Assembly: GCA_013399305.1 (NCBI GenBank)
Contig: VXAI01000013.1
Span: 3,989,854 to 4,053,853, forward strand
Direction: 5' to 3'
DNA from: Rostratula benghalensis
Lineage: Eukaryota > Chordata > Aves > Charadriiformes > Rostratulidae
DNA: 64,000 nucleotides
Shown here: positions 34,901 through 47,739 of the stretch, piece by piece
Layout: each line of letters opens with the position of its first letter
How positions within the stretch are numbered: the stretch's first letter is position 1
Notes under the pieces: generated by a model
The model's input: the letters and a program-made list of their open reading frames with translations, nothing else
Database searches by the model: none
What the model was told of the DNA's origin: nothing
Position numbers and translations under genes: made by a program

Positions 34901-37900
34901 ATTTTGAAAAAGAGCAGTTTTGATATTTTAAGAGGATAATTTCACAACTTTTAAACTGAAAAATATCTGAACTGACCATTAACTGTAACACTAGACTTGC
35001 ATATAACAAAACATTTACCAATACATTTCTCACTAGTTTTCTGGCCAGGTACTGACTTTCTTAGAAGTTAAACTATGTGGTATTGTAATTATCTAAACTG
35101 CATTAGATTCATTAAGAAATCAGAAGGGATTACTGTAGTCAACCAAGTCAGTCTCTTGTGCAAAAAGATATCCTGAACTCTGTTCACTTAGATGCTGCTC
35201 AGGCTCATCTTGATAACTTAAGATCATAGCATTCTTTTTGGGGATAGATATCTGCTCCCTTGTTTAGCTGCTTTGCTCCAGAAAAAAGCAATTAGAGGGA
35301 GAAAAGGCAAAGCTCCCAAGTTCTTTCAAGTTGTTTTGAGGTGAAATGCACCTGAAAAGGTTTGCTGAAACCCCCTTGGACTGAAAAGGTCGCTTTTCTT
35401 CTGCCTGCTTATGACATGCAGGTGTAAACTGCCTGCTTAAAGAGCATGAAAGCTGAGGCAAGATTCCTTTCAGACTGTACTACCCACTCAACAAAATTTT
35501 GAGGAAGGCTGAATGCAGCTACTTTTTAAAATTCTAGCCTCTGTTTAGATTTTTTGTTATTCAGCATAGTTTGTACTCAAGTTTCAGCAAGTGTTCTGCT
35601 TGCTGAATGAAGGACTTTATGCAAAGCTAGTACATACATAATTTTGAAGACTCAACTTTATTGTTTTAAGATATGTCTACAGTCTTTATGTTGTAATTTC
35701 TCTGTTTACTTGCATATAATTTCTCTGTTTAATATGAATTAAGTTACTAACAATTAAAGTATGTACACTGAGCGCTGATTTTAATTCTAAGGTTATTAGG
35801 AGGTATCAGGAAAAGAGAAAATGCCAACTTCTCAAAGAAAGAATTGGATTATTTAATAAAATATAAAGTGATTTCTTTCAGTTCAGTGTCAAACACTCAT
35901 GCGTGCACCTGAAGTTGTATACCCTGTTCTTTTCTGCACCATTGCATGTCTGTTCCAGTATGAACATTGAGCTGGCATACCTCGTTGTGTACATTGAAGA
36001 GATGTGCAGCTGTCACATAATAGAAAACACCGGTGTTTTACTTGTCTGACATGTTTGCTTCTGGCCTCATGATGAATGATAGCTTCAGGGTCTTTGGGAA
36101 AGGAGGAGACAGGAAAGACCTGCCAGAAAAATTAAATTAGCCTGTGATCTGCTTACTGCCCTATCCTGGGGAATGTCAGGGAGTTGGTAAGAGGTATACA
36201 AAGAAGGAATACTTGCCAGAGAACTTTAAATAGGCCTTTCTGTCTACTTGCTGGCTTCTGTGATAAATACCTAATTTTAATTGAGAAGGAGAAAAAATTT
36301 TGTGAAGCACAGATAGCTAAACAACCCTGCCGTCTTCATCCAATTTAGAAAATAATCCATAATCACAGAGGACATTTTCACAGAGACAATTGGAAAAAAA
36401 AATAAATGCCTTATCTATTGTTTTTCTAGAAATCAGATTCACCTCATAAAAATGTTGATCTTTTGGCTCTTACTTGTTGAAGTGCCAAGTATCTTGCTGT
36501 CTTCAACACGTGCAGGAAATCCTTCCAGTTGTATTAGATGATCTTTCCACAGTAAGAAAGAGATCGCTTGCTGATATTAAGGTGCTATAAACTGTCATGA
36601 TTATGTTTCATCTACAAGGGTAACTGTGAGATGGGGTCCTTTATGCCATTATTATGCACAGGATGACATCAGAGTCACTGATGGCTTTGCATGAAAAGAA
36701 AAAGTAGATAATATGTCTTAGGATTTAATCATGCTGTCAGCTGCTTCGTGCCCTGATGGTGAAGCACTGACAAGTAGCTCCCAGGCACATTGCATCTGAA
36801 GAGGACCACAAACATTTTAACAGTTTATTAAAAGCAAGCATATTTCTTTTGACCTATTGCAAGTCTGTCTGTATGTGGCAAGAATGGATTTGGGGATTCA
36901 AGGGATGTACATAAAATGTTGCATCATGAGACCTTATTAAAAAAAAAAACAACTATTGAGGCAAGTGCAGCTTCTGCATCTTGTTTTATATTCAACACAG
37001 TCCATTAGTCTGCATTCAAAATGAAGGGATATGTAGCATTTTTGGACTCAGATGTCTAATAAAAAGCTCATCCTCACAGAAATAAGTGTGCCTATAGACT
37101 CATTCAATTTTTCATTTCAATCTTAAATGTGGTCTCAGATTGAGACCAGACCTGGCTTATGTGTTGCTAGTGAATGAATCTTTCAGTGAGTAGCTCCAGT
37201 GTCGCCCTGTAGCCTGAGAGTACCCCATTCCATTCAGACAGTGCTTCAAAACAATGAAGTGTCTGGCACTTCATAATTTCATAAGTTCCTGGGGTGTTGG
37301 AAGGGCTGGTTTAGTTTGACTAAAGCAAAACTAGAGATAACACAAATTGTGTAGAAAATAACTTTAAGCAAATTTATCACTTACTGAAAATGGAATTGAA
37401 TATATTTATAAAAATACAGGAAGAGAGGTTGGGTCTTTTTTAGTTAAGAATATGATAAAATGACATACTGGGAAAAAGTATATCTATGGGTAATAGAAAG
37501 TTGTGACTATCTTTTATTCTTTTACTCTTGCTAAGAAAAATAGAAAATCTCTAAATAAAACACTGTTTAAAATTGGGTTGGAACTCTTTCTGGGTTGCTC
37601 TCGTGAGACTTATACTTGATAGCTCCTGTCAATTTGGAAGCAGTACAAAAATAGTCTTTATTGTAGCTTTAACAGTGTTTTTACCTTATTGAAAAGAAGT
37701 AAACACATGTATGAAAGACAAAAGAAACAAATTAAAATTGTTTTTAGCTTAACTTTGAGTAGATATTCAGCTTGTCATCTTTCTTATATCCTACTACAGT
37801 GATTACAATTTTGCACAAGTTTCATAACGCTATCAAGATTTTGATATTACAAATGTGATAAAACATTGTGAACTTGTAAATTGCCATGCATAGTGTAAGC

Positions 37901-37940
37901 CTTTATAACAGTCCATGTACAAGCTCATCACATACCACAT
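31923..37940. other. Intron sequence, unassigned apart from a microsatellite
   Basis: This is mostly AT-rich. A slightly GC-richer part at about 34400-34760 has overlapping open frames on both strands, which I cannot assign. The hexanucleotide array at 33718-33765 is listed separately. No CR1 or other known repeat was recognised with confidence. Confidence 0.5.
33718..33765 (+). repeat. (CATATC)8 hexanucleotide microsatellite
   Basis: Eight uninterrupted copies of CATATC (48 nt) are followed by ATGTG. In two frames the array translates to alternating IH or IS, which is why short open frames cross it; these are not genes. A perfect hexanucleotide array of this size is probably length-variable between individuals. 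Confidence 0.97.
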
Positions 37941-39048
37941 TCACAGAATCACAGAATGGTATGAGGTGGAAAGGATCTCTCAAGAGTATCTAGTCCAACT
38001 TCTCCTCACAAAACAGGTTCACCTAGAGCAGGTTGGACAGGAACAGGCAGGTTTTGAATACCTCCAGAGAAGGAGACTCCACAAACTCTTTGGGCAGCCT
38101 GTTCCAGTTCTCTGCCACCCTCAAAGTAAAGAAGTTTTTCCTCATGTTCAGATGGAATTTCCTGTGTTCCAGTTTGTGCCTGTTGCCCCTTGTCCTGTTG
38201 CTGGACATCATTGAAAAGAGTCTGGTCCCATCTTCTTGACACCTGTCCTTTAGATATTTGTAAGCAATGATAAAATCCCCTCTCAGTCTTCTTCAGGCTA
38301 AACAGACCCAGGTCTCTTGGCTTTTCTGTATAGGAGAGATGCTCCTCAATCACCTTTGTAGCCCTCTTCTAGACTCTCTCCATTAGTTCCTTGTCTTTCT
38401 TGAACTGTGCAGCCTGGAACTGGACACAGTATTCTGTATGTGACCTCACCAAGGCAGAGTAGAGAGGGAGGATGACGTCCCTCAATCTGCTGGCCGTATT
38501 CTTTTTCAGACACCCCAGGATACTATTGGCCTTCTTGTCCACAAAGGCATACTGCTATCACATCCTTGTTATCCACCAGGACACCCAGGTCCCTTTCTAC
38601 AGAGCTGCTCTCCAGCAGTTCAATCCTTAAGCTGTACTGGTGCACGGAGTTATTCCTCTCTATGTGCAGGACCTTACATTTGCCCTTGTTGCCCTTCATT
38701 AGGTTCCTCTTTGCCCTGCCTGTCCAGGTCTTGTTGAATGGTAACACAGCTTGCTGGTGTGTCAGCTGCTCCTCCTAGTTTTGTATCACCAGCAAACCTT
38801 CAGAGAGTACACTCTGTCCTCTCATTTGGGTTGCTGATAAACATGTTGAACAAGACTGGACTCAGTGCTGAGCCCTGGGGAACATCGCTAATTACAGGTC
38901 TCCAACTACTATCACAACCCTCTGAGCTCTGCCATTCAGCCAGTTTTTAATCTACCTAATTGTCCACTCATCTAACTCACATCTCCTAAGCTTACCTATG
39001 AGGATGTTATGGGAGACAGTATCAAAAGCCATGTTTGGAACTTGACTC
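37941..39048 (-). mobile_element. CR1 LINE fragment of about 1.1 kb, antisense
   Basis: Read on the minus strand this is a long 3' part of CR1. It begins on the + strand with the reversed tail and 3' end (tcacagaatcacagaatggt), then the reversed 'gggcagcctgttccagttct' block, the reversed ORF2 C-terminal region and part of the reverse transcriptase. The reversed 'tgagccctggggaaca' block (about 38870) and 'gacagtatcaaaagcc' (about 39014) mark the RT thumb side. Frames on the minus strand are interrupted. The 5' side is truncated near 39048. Confidence 0.93.
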
Positions 39049-42000
39049 ATGATCAGCACCTAATCAAAGCCACATTACTCTATATTTTCTGTAGACTCAT
39101 AACAACTTCAAGGACAGTTATTACAACTCAACCAAAGTATTATTTAGGTAAAGCACAGTATGTTGATGTATGTTTCAGCCTCTGGTTACCATTCTGTTGT
39201 TTAAGAATTGTCTTTGTGGAGATGAGAAAATGCCAATAAATTTGACATCCAATGAAAAGACAAGATCTAGTTCAGAGACTTAATTAGATATAAGCCTGGT
39301 AAAATTTGCAATAGATTTGAGAAATACAATAAAAGTCTAAAATTTCATGTAAGGGACAGTGAAATTTAAATTAATATCTTATAAAATTGGAAATTATAGG
39401 AACCAGAAAATGATGGAAATCTGATTGCAAACAGACTAGTGAGTTTTATGCTTACTCATAAAAAGCAAAACTAAATCTATTATGGGAATAAATATTTAAT
39501 TGGATTGTTAGCAATGAATATGTAAGGGTGTGTGTACAAATATTTTATTTTACATAACTTTAAGCTCTTTCTTGCATGAAAACAGAACAATTAATTTAAA
39601 GGGCCAAACAAAAGCAATAATTTCAATACCTATATGATTATTTTCTACAAAGTAAAGTCTTTAATTGGTCATACACATTTATTTTGAAAGACAATTTTTC
39701 TTTCAGTTTACAGTGAAGCTTCTCAAAAAAAGGATAAAATGACCATGTGAGCTAAGTCAAGAGGGTCAGAATTTAACAGTAGCAGAATGTTACTTTTTTT
39801 TTTTCTAGTGATACTGCTAAAAATAGATTCATTATGAAATATCCTCAAGACATGAATTTTTCCTATGTACATCAGTTTGAATTTTTTTCTTCCTAAAATG
39901 GTGCTTTCCAGATTTGAGAGTGATTTCATAGTCTGTCAGCTTACCAGAAACAAAGCTGTAATAGAATGGTGAAATGGTTTATTTTCATGATGATTATTAA
40001 GAACATATTTACTTGAAAGGTGTAGATGGGATTAAAATTATATTATCAGGCTCATCAATAGAATGATGACACAGCACCTGCATAAATTTGGGGTTTTTTA
40101 ACAGAAAACTTCCTCCTCTAACAATAAGTCAATAAGTACCATACGAATAGCTGATGGTAAAAAAAGGTACAGGACTTGTACTCCTTTTAACTCCACTGAA
40201 CTCAGATGGAACAACAGTAGGTATTCACAGGTATTGTGAATGCCATTCAAACAGCTACTGCACAACATTTCCCAATTACAAAACAGTAAAGTCAGAAGAA
40301 GATTAAGAGAGAAGTGGGAAACTTCTTAAAAGACAGTGTTCAATAGCAAATATAAGAAAAGGTTTTTTTAGCTCTGAAGCTGAGGAACACATGACATTTT
40401 AAAGTGTCTTTTCTAGTAAGATAGCACTTGTAATTGAGTGAGGTATAGCAGAAGAACTCACAGCAGGCAAAGCATCTATCTCTTAATCTAGTCATCAAAA
40501 AGACACAGGCAAACCAATGTGGCATGATACAGAAATTGGTCCCAAAGCCCAAAACTGCTTTTCAAGCAGTCTCTGTAAGGGATTTGTTCGTGCCATATGT
40601 TTTCCTTAAGAGCTGATCTACTTAAATGGTGCTTTAGAAAGAGAAGTCCTATACATACAATGCAAATTATGGTACAGTCTGAAGCAGCTTCCTCTAGAGC
40701 ACATCACCTATCCCTTTGAGCCACCACAGTGCATAAAATTTTATTGACCTACAAAGATCACATATCTCTATCAGGCTTCCAGATTTCCAACTTGTAAATT
40801 TCTCTGCTATTCCTTCCACATGATTTGCCTTGTCAATGAGGCTTGTAATTTCTTTGTTTCCAAGCACTACCAAAGCCATAACCTTTGTCCTTATCAACCT
40901 TCATTTTTTGCTACTGTTTATATCCTCCTCTCTTTTTTTTCCTGTTTGCTTAGTTTATAATTTTTCCAAAATAGGACAATCATTCCAGCCAGTGCCACTT
41001 TTCTTCCTTGCTACCTGGAAGCCTAGTTCTTTTCTGTGTAATTTAGTATTTGGGCCCTGCATTTAGCCCTATGATTCTTCCTCTTTTCCCGCACTGCCAT
41101 TGATGTTGGCTTTTTGTTACCGGAGTTTATTACTTTCACTCTTAAATTTATGAAATTTTTGTTTTAACATTTGTATATTTTTTATAACTTTTATATATAT
41201 GTATTTTTTTANTTATATATATGTATTTTTTTAAATTTCTTTCACTCTTCTTTCCTTCTATCGTATGTGACTTAGCTTTGTCACGAGCTGACTATACTGT
41301 ACGTTTGTGTAGCATTAATAAGCAACCTTATGTGTGTTTGCATTCTCCTGCACAGCAGGAGAATGGTATAAAAATAAACTGCAGGCAGGCCTTGTTCTCT
41401 AAACATCCAAACCAGGAAAAATGCTAAATGCATTATGTCCTTAAACCATGCCATATATTCCTTTACTGCTACAGTAGAAGCTTGTAAGCATGAAGGAGGC
41501 ATAAATGTAGGAAAGATAAATGCGTGGTGTACTTCCTCCTGCCTCCCAGGCAGGGATGTAAGAAGCAGATCTCGTTGACTGTTTCCTTTCTTGGCCTTTC
41601 TCTTTGTACCCATGTAGCTCTGTATGGTACCCAGGCAGTTTTCATGCTAGACTGTGGGCTAGAGGGAAGTGCTGTCAGCTGGCGTTGCTCCAGCTGCATT
41701 TGCTTTGAAAATGTTGTTCAGAGCCAGGCATTTTAGTATCACAGCCAGGCTTTTACCATTTCACTATATCCATCTTCCCTCAAGGTCACCAAAATATACA
41801 AGGAAATGGCAAAACTGCAATTGGACAGACCTCTTCTGTGTGATATAAGTTAATGTGGTTTCTGTACCTGTCTGTTGGGAAAAGTGCTTTTGCATTTCAA
41901 AAAACTGACAGTAGGCTGAAGATATACTCTGGATGGATCTTTTTTTTTTTTTTTAATTGCAACAAAGAGTTTTTAAATTGCTGTCGGTTTCATGTCATAG

Positions 42001-43890
42001 CATGTGAACATGAAGAACACTGACTATATGGATATTAGTAATTTCTGTCTCCTATACATGACTGAAATAAAAAGCTTTTGTAAAATTATGCTAGATTTTT
42101 TTATGTACAGAATGAGGAGGATTAAGACGGGTTTTAATCGTGTCATGCAATTACTAGCACAAGCTCTTTGGACCTCTTCGCCCACGGATGAACACACATC
42201 TTCCTCTTAATGTTAAAGAAGTTGTGCTCACACATTGACAAAAGACTAGACCCCTATGGTTATGAAATGAAACTGTGGGCACCTCTCCAACCCATGTAAT
42301 ACCTCAGAGTTAATGCCAAGACCTATTTTTACTGCAGTTAGAACTACCATGCTGTTTAAAATGACAGAGTATAAGCAAGCAACTTAGATCTCACCTGTCA
42401 GGTTAGCCAACAGTAATGTCTTTCAGACTTTCAGAGTACCAGTGTGCTTATTTGCTGTGTGATTTTTTTTTTTATTATTATTTTTTTTTATTCTAGCTTT
42501 ACAGCTTGATAAACAATACTCTTCCCTCTACAAAGCCATCCACTTGGGTGAAGGATATTTCAGTGGCCCCACGCTCTATGCCTTATTAACTGCTTGTTGA
42601 AATCACTTTTTCAATATAGTCAACAATTCATTTCTCTCTCTCACTCTCTCTTTTCTCCTTAACTAAGGCCACTCACTTATTTTGAAGGATAATGCACTCT
42701 TTCCTTGGAGGTTTAAATGTACATGTTTTCTTATTCAGATGATGACTGCATTTTGCTCATCATCTAATTACATTGTGTGAGTGATATCTATGTTAAAAAA
42801 CAAAGAGAAAAAGAAAAGAAAAAACTCAGTTGCTTCCTAAAAGCTTAAAGTACCTAGATTTGTCAAAGAACATTAAGGGAACTAGACTACATGTAATTTT
42901 CAAAGATGGGTCTTCTTGTCCTGCTTTTTCACTTACACAAGTCATCCCCTGTTGCAGTCCATTAAAAATACACTTGTCTGTAGTTTCAGAGATCATGTCT
43001 GCTTATTTCAGATGAATAAACAGCTATCTACTAGGAGACGTAGATATTTCACAGATATAGAACAAGCGATGAGGAAATGCTTTAACAAAGAGTAGTTTGG
43101 TTGTGTTTAGGGAGTAGTTCTGGACAGCAGGATGGAGAGAAGCTTAAGAAAAAGAGTTGGTGGTTTAAAAAGTTGGAAGTCTAAAATTTGAATATGTCCA
43201 AGATAGTGAGCTGTAAATCCAGGATTTCCTAATCCTGACAATGTCATGCCTAGTAGCTATATACAGTTCATGCAATGTCCAGCGCCTTAATGCTGTGTTT
43301 ATCGATATGCCCAAAAGACATCCTTCCTTGTCTTTGTTACATATATTCAATTGTCCTCTAGGATTACTGAACAACTTTGAAAAGCAACAGAACATCCAGT
43401 AGCTGTTCTGGAAAGTTTATGGAGGCAAGTTTCCGTTTCCATTGATCAGCCTTCCTGCATTTTCTTTCTGTGTAATGAAAATGAATGACTAGCTAAAGAT
43501 TGTCATAAGATGTCTTCTAGTACTGTACATAGGGAGAAAATTCTAGTAATGGCTTACTTCTTTATTTCTATGTTCTGCTTTGAATATGCTGATGAGGAGA
43601 AATTAGCTGTCAGTAGATGGAAAATTATATGTGGAAATATTGAATAAAATCTCAGCAAATGACATTTGGGTCACTTAAATAATTTTTTTCTCTGTGATGT
43701 GTGGATTTAAGGTACATTAAGCCACTTTCTTGAATTCAAGAGTGCATTAGTACATATGTTTGAAGACATTCTTGCACACCCAAGGCATGCAGGGGAATTA
43801 TACAGCAAACATTACTCACACCTACATTTGATGCTGTGATCCACCAGCCATTACTACATGGTCATCATGACTACTGTACATGAAGAGCTG
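39049..43890. other. Intron sequence without recognised genes
   Basis: This is AT-rich intron with poly(T) runs. The single N at 41212 with duplicated flanks is listed separately. The region at about 41450-41740 is a little GC-richer and has opposing open frames; I do not recognise it. Confidence 0.5.
41191..41233. other. Single-N join flanked by an exact 21-bp duplication
   Basis: The 21 nt at 41191-41211 (ttatatatatg followed by tattttttta) are repeated exactly at 41213-41233, with one N at 41212 between them. A lone N between identical copies is what is left when two overlapping contig ends are joined without merging. The true sequence probably has one copy. Confidence 0.85.
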
Positions 43891-44045
43891 GAATGGAATA
43901 GAATAGAATAGAATAGAATAGAATAGAATAGAATAGAATAGAATAGAATAGAATAGAATAATTTCATTTGGAAGGGACCTACAACCTACAATGGTCCTGA
44001 CTTCTTCAGGGCAAAATTCAAACATACACTTCTGGAGATTCAGCA
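43891..44045 (-). mobile_element. Antisense CR1 3' end with an expanded tail
   Basis: Immediately after the pentanucleotide array comes 'atttcatttggaagggacct', then 'acttcttcagggcaaaattc'. This is the reverse complement of a CR1 3' end. The array would be the element's own 3' tail, expanded. Only about 80 nt of body are recognisable. Confidence 0.7.
43896..43960 (+). repeat. (GAATA)13 pentanucleotide microsatellite
   Basis: Thirteen uninterrupted copies of GAATA (65 nt) are preceded by one GAATG. On the minus strand this is TATTC, related to the ATTCTATG-type CR1 tail. It is long and perfect, so probably polymorphic. Confidence 0.97.
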
Positions 44046-47000
44046 AGATATTGCAATTAATTTGGTCCCCTGAAGTGCAACAGAACAGGCCACCACATCA
44101 ACTAAAAAAAAAAAAGATTTAATTCATTAGTAAGAAGTATGGAGGTCGTTTTGCTTACATATTATTTAATATCACACAGGACATTTCAGGAAGGGCAAAG
44201 ATGCATGTCTGCTGCACTGGGTTATTCGATGAAGGCACATCAGATACTTTGATTTTTCTATTTCTGCTTTTGGTTAATTTTTATAGTAAAGGAATTTCTG
44301 TTTTCCTCAGAATAAAATCTATGCAAGTTGACAAAGATACAAATGAAAACCCTCTGTAGATGTGGTGTTTTCATAACGGAAACTTTTATGCAAGCTTAAT
44401 TTTGGCATTCTGGGACACAGATTCTGTAGCTCCCAAAGCATCTTCCCCTTCTTTTCAGTTGTTCCAGAGTGCAAGAGAAAGAGCAGAAAACATCAGTTTT
44501 TATCCTTTCTTGAGTATGCATTCTATTCAAGGTAACATTTTGGATATGAGAAACCCCAAAATGTAGCAAAGCAGAAGAGAAAGAACTGAATATCTGCATA
44601 GAAAGATCACGTACTATAAATGCTGAAGGGAGTGGGTAATGTCTGCATGATCTCTTATGAAACACTGATGACAGAAACAACTGCTAAGCTTATTATGGCT
44701 TTGGATGATGCTTTTTCCTAAGAGAAAATATTATCCTATGCTGCAGGAGGTTGCCATGTTCCTGTGAACTCATATGATAAGTATGGCTACTTGCAAAACA
44801 AGATAGAATTTATGATTCCCATACAGATTAGAGGAGCTACTTATATACAGCACTTTGAGCAGTTTGAAGTACCTTTGAGAGAAGCACTTAAGGAAAAAAA
44901 CAGAAGATATTACTTCAGAGTGGGGACCTCAGTGTGTCCCTACAGCACAGTCAGTCATTGCCATGTGTGTCTGCAAGGTCAGGTGGAATTTAATTTTCTG
45001 AGCTTGGGCTACCTTTACAGAAGCACAGGTGTCTGAAGATGAATTGTAGACCTCCCATCACTGGCGAGCAAATCGAAATTAGTGACCATAGAACCCTAAG
45101 GTCCTACCATCCTTTTTTAAAGTTAGTATAAAAATGTCCACAGTAAGACTTGCAGGTGTTAACCTTTTTGGGGAATGTTGTGACCTCTGGGATGCAGAGT
45201 ACTCTGAAATGGAACAGTGTTGATCACTTGGGTTGAATAGCTGAATTTTGTATAAGACGTTGTCCAATTATTAGTGTGAAATCTTTATAGAGAAAAGAAA
45301 TATTAAAAAAAAAAATATTAGACAGCAATCATCAGCAAAAAAAGGAAATAAAAAAAAATCAAGCAAAGCAAGAATAGAAACCACAATGGCTACATTCATA
45401 CAAAGGAGCACCTAAAAATACATCTCTTCTATGTCCCATGTTGTACATCTGTGGATCTGAGGCATAATTTTTACCTTTTTGTGTATTGTTTTTACCGTTT
45501 TGTGTATTATTTTTCAGTTCAAAGTGACTGAAGTAATTTGAGGGCGTATAGCATATGAGATAACTCTTTGTAACAGCAACCTTACCCTGTAATGTGGGCC
45601 CTTTACCAGGAGAGCATGCAGAATATGTGGATTCATTTATGCTCAGATAGTAACTGTATAAAATGGAGAGAGGTATATTTGTCAAACCTTTGTCCATAAT
45701 GCCTTTGGAAATGAACATTGGTTTTACACCTGAACTATTCTTGAGGGTGTCTCGGAGAAGTATGTTCTGCAAAGGAGTTAATTGTGCCAAGGAACCAACT
45801 AGTACGAGACCGATTAGGGAGAGAAAGCTAGGATTCTAGTTTCAGTGAATTTTTAATTGTTCATTCACATGTTCCATTCGAAGGTATGGCAAAAAATAGT
45901 TTAGGATGCTCTGTAGCAAAATTATGAAACTACTATTCTGGGAAATATAAATAAAAGTCCTTCCATTCTCAAGAACAGTTACGAGGTAAAGCAATAATAT
46001 CTAACAACATTTATGAGGTAAAAGGATGCCACCATCTGTTCTGTTACTGATATTTCTAATTGATTTAATTTGCTTTTCTTTCAAGAGCTGAAAAGAAAAT
46101 ATATGATTCACTGATAAATAAAATACTCATTAATAAAAAATGTGTACAATATTGACTTTGGGGTTGTTTTTTTTTTAATGAGTAAAACCAAAATAAATGT
46201 ACTTGATTGAGTCCCAACCAATTTTTAAATGATGGCTTATTTTCCAAACCAGAGGGGAAAAAAAGATAAAATAATTGATTTAACTTCACTGTTTTATGCC
46301 CTTCCTTCATGGCAGGGCATGTACACAATATTCTAGAGTAGCCTTAGGGGAAACACAGCCTTCAGCTACTATGACTTGTAAATGGAAACTGATGACTAAC
46401 ATAGAAAAAATGTACAGCTCCTTTCCCAGGAGATGAAGAACATCTCAGGGTGTCTCCACTGAAATTATTGTTGCCCTTGAATCTGCCAGCAACATTAAAA
46501 AATATGGCCATGTTCTTATTTTATTGGCAATTGCATGCAGAATTCAGTGCAGTCCTCCTCAAATACACCGACAGTCAAGGCAGCTCACTTGCTGGCCCTC
46601 AACTCTGCCTGACAATTGCAAGCAGTTATAGGCCTACATTCCCAAACAGTTAGGTCTAGCTTCGTGATCAAAAGTCCAGATGTACTTGAACATCAAAACA
46701 CAGAATGGATCCTTAGCTGTGCTGAACTTTGTAGGGTTTCTACTGTGGTAGGTATTTTTGTCTATCCAAGGGATAATTATTTTACTTTTAGAATATATGC
46801 AGTACCTGAAAGCATGGGTGTCAGAGGCTAAACTCTCAGTTCCAATACTTATCACTGTGGTCTTTTATACATCCATAAAAGTGTGTAGGTGGGACCAAAA
46901 CCGACTAATAGTTTTGCAGATACACAGATAAGCCTGCACACAAATCTGTCAGAGACCAAGAATCTAACAATATTCAAAAGGAATTATATGATGAGGATAG

Positions 47001-47534
47001 CAATAGCAATTGGCTAATGCTTGAAACACATGAGGGGATAAAACATTATACTTAAGTGTTTAATGGAGCCTCTAATGACTAATTATGAAAATAAGAACTT
47101 CATGAGAGTAGATTTTCCTGCATCTAGGTCTCTTTTATATTTTCCTTTAAAGTACATTGCTTTGGCCACAGTCTAAGACAAGATATATAGCCACGTGGAT
47201 CACACTTCTAGTCTAATCTGGCAACGTCTACATCCTTAAACATTTAGAAAACTAAGTATTTTTCATTTTATGTTTTATATATTTTTAAAATAAAATAGCT
47301 ATTTGTAATAGAAGTTAATAAGACTGGGTGGGACTTTTTGATGTTTTTTGTTTTCACATGTTTTTTTTTCTTTTTATTATTTTACCTTTATATGGTACTT
47401 CTGTTAGGGTTTCTGAGCTCCTGAAAACATTTTGTGATGTTCAGACCTTTGAATCTTGTTCCTCATCTGTTTTTCTTTTTGCAGCTCTGCTTTATGTGAG
47501 AGATCTGGTCAGTCATTCAATGCATAATGTAATA
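44046..47534. other. Intron sequence without recognised genes
   Basis: This is AT-rich. The minus-strand open frame at 45359-45790 (143 codons) is the longest in the introns that does not cross a gap. It has no known motif and contains a low-complexity KNNTQNGKNNTQKGK segment produced by the tandem duplication at 45468-45508. Confidence 0.5.
45468..45508 (+). repeat. 21-bp tandem duplication (two copies)
   Basis: A 20-nt block (tttttacctttttgtgtatt) at 45468-45487 recurs with one change at 45489-45508, giving a 21-nt period. It is probably replication slippage. Confidence 0.75.
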
Positions 47535-47739
47535 NNNNNNNNNNNNNNNNNNNNNNNNNNNNNNNNNNNNNNNNNNNNNNNNNNNNNNNNNNNNNNNNNN
47601 NNNNNNNNNNNNNNNNNNNNNNNNNNNNNNNNNNNNNNNNNNNNNNNNNNNNNNNNNNNNNNNNNNNNNNNNNNNNNNNNNNNNNNNNNNNNNNNNNNNN
47701 NNNNNNNNNNNNNNNNNNNNNNNNNNNNNNNNNNNNNNN
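47535..47739. other. Assembly gap (205 N)
   Basis: A run of 205 N bases begins after 'gtaata' and ends before 'cctccccaca'. The real length and content are unknown. Open frames that cross it are meaningless. Confidence 0.99.

Noticed and set aside
38006..38353. 115-codon minus-strand frame
   Set aside because: It lies wholly in the antisense CR1 copy at 37941-39048 and is leftover LINE sequence rather than a host gene.
45359..45790. 143-codon minus-strand open frame
   Set aside because: It has no recognisable domain, sits in AT-rich intron and its middle is a low-complexity segment made by a 21-bp tandem duplication. Splice signals and conservation evidence are lacking.
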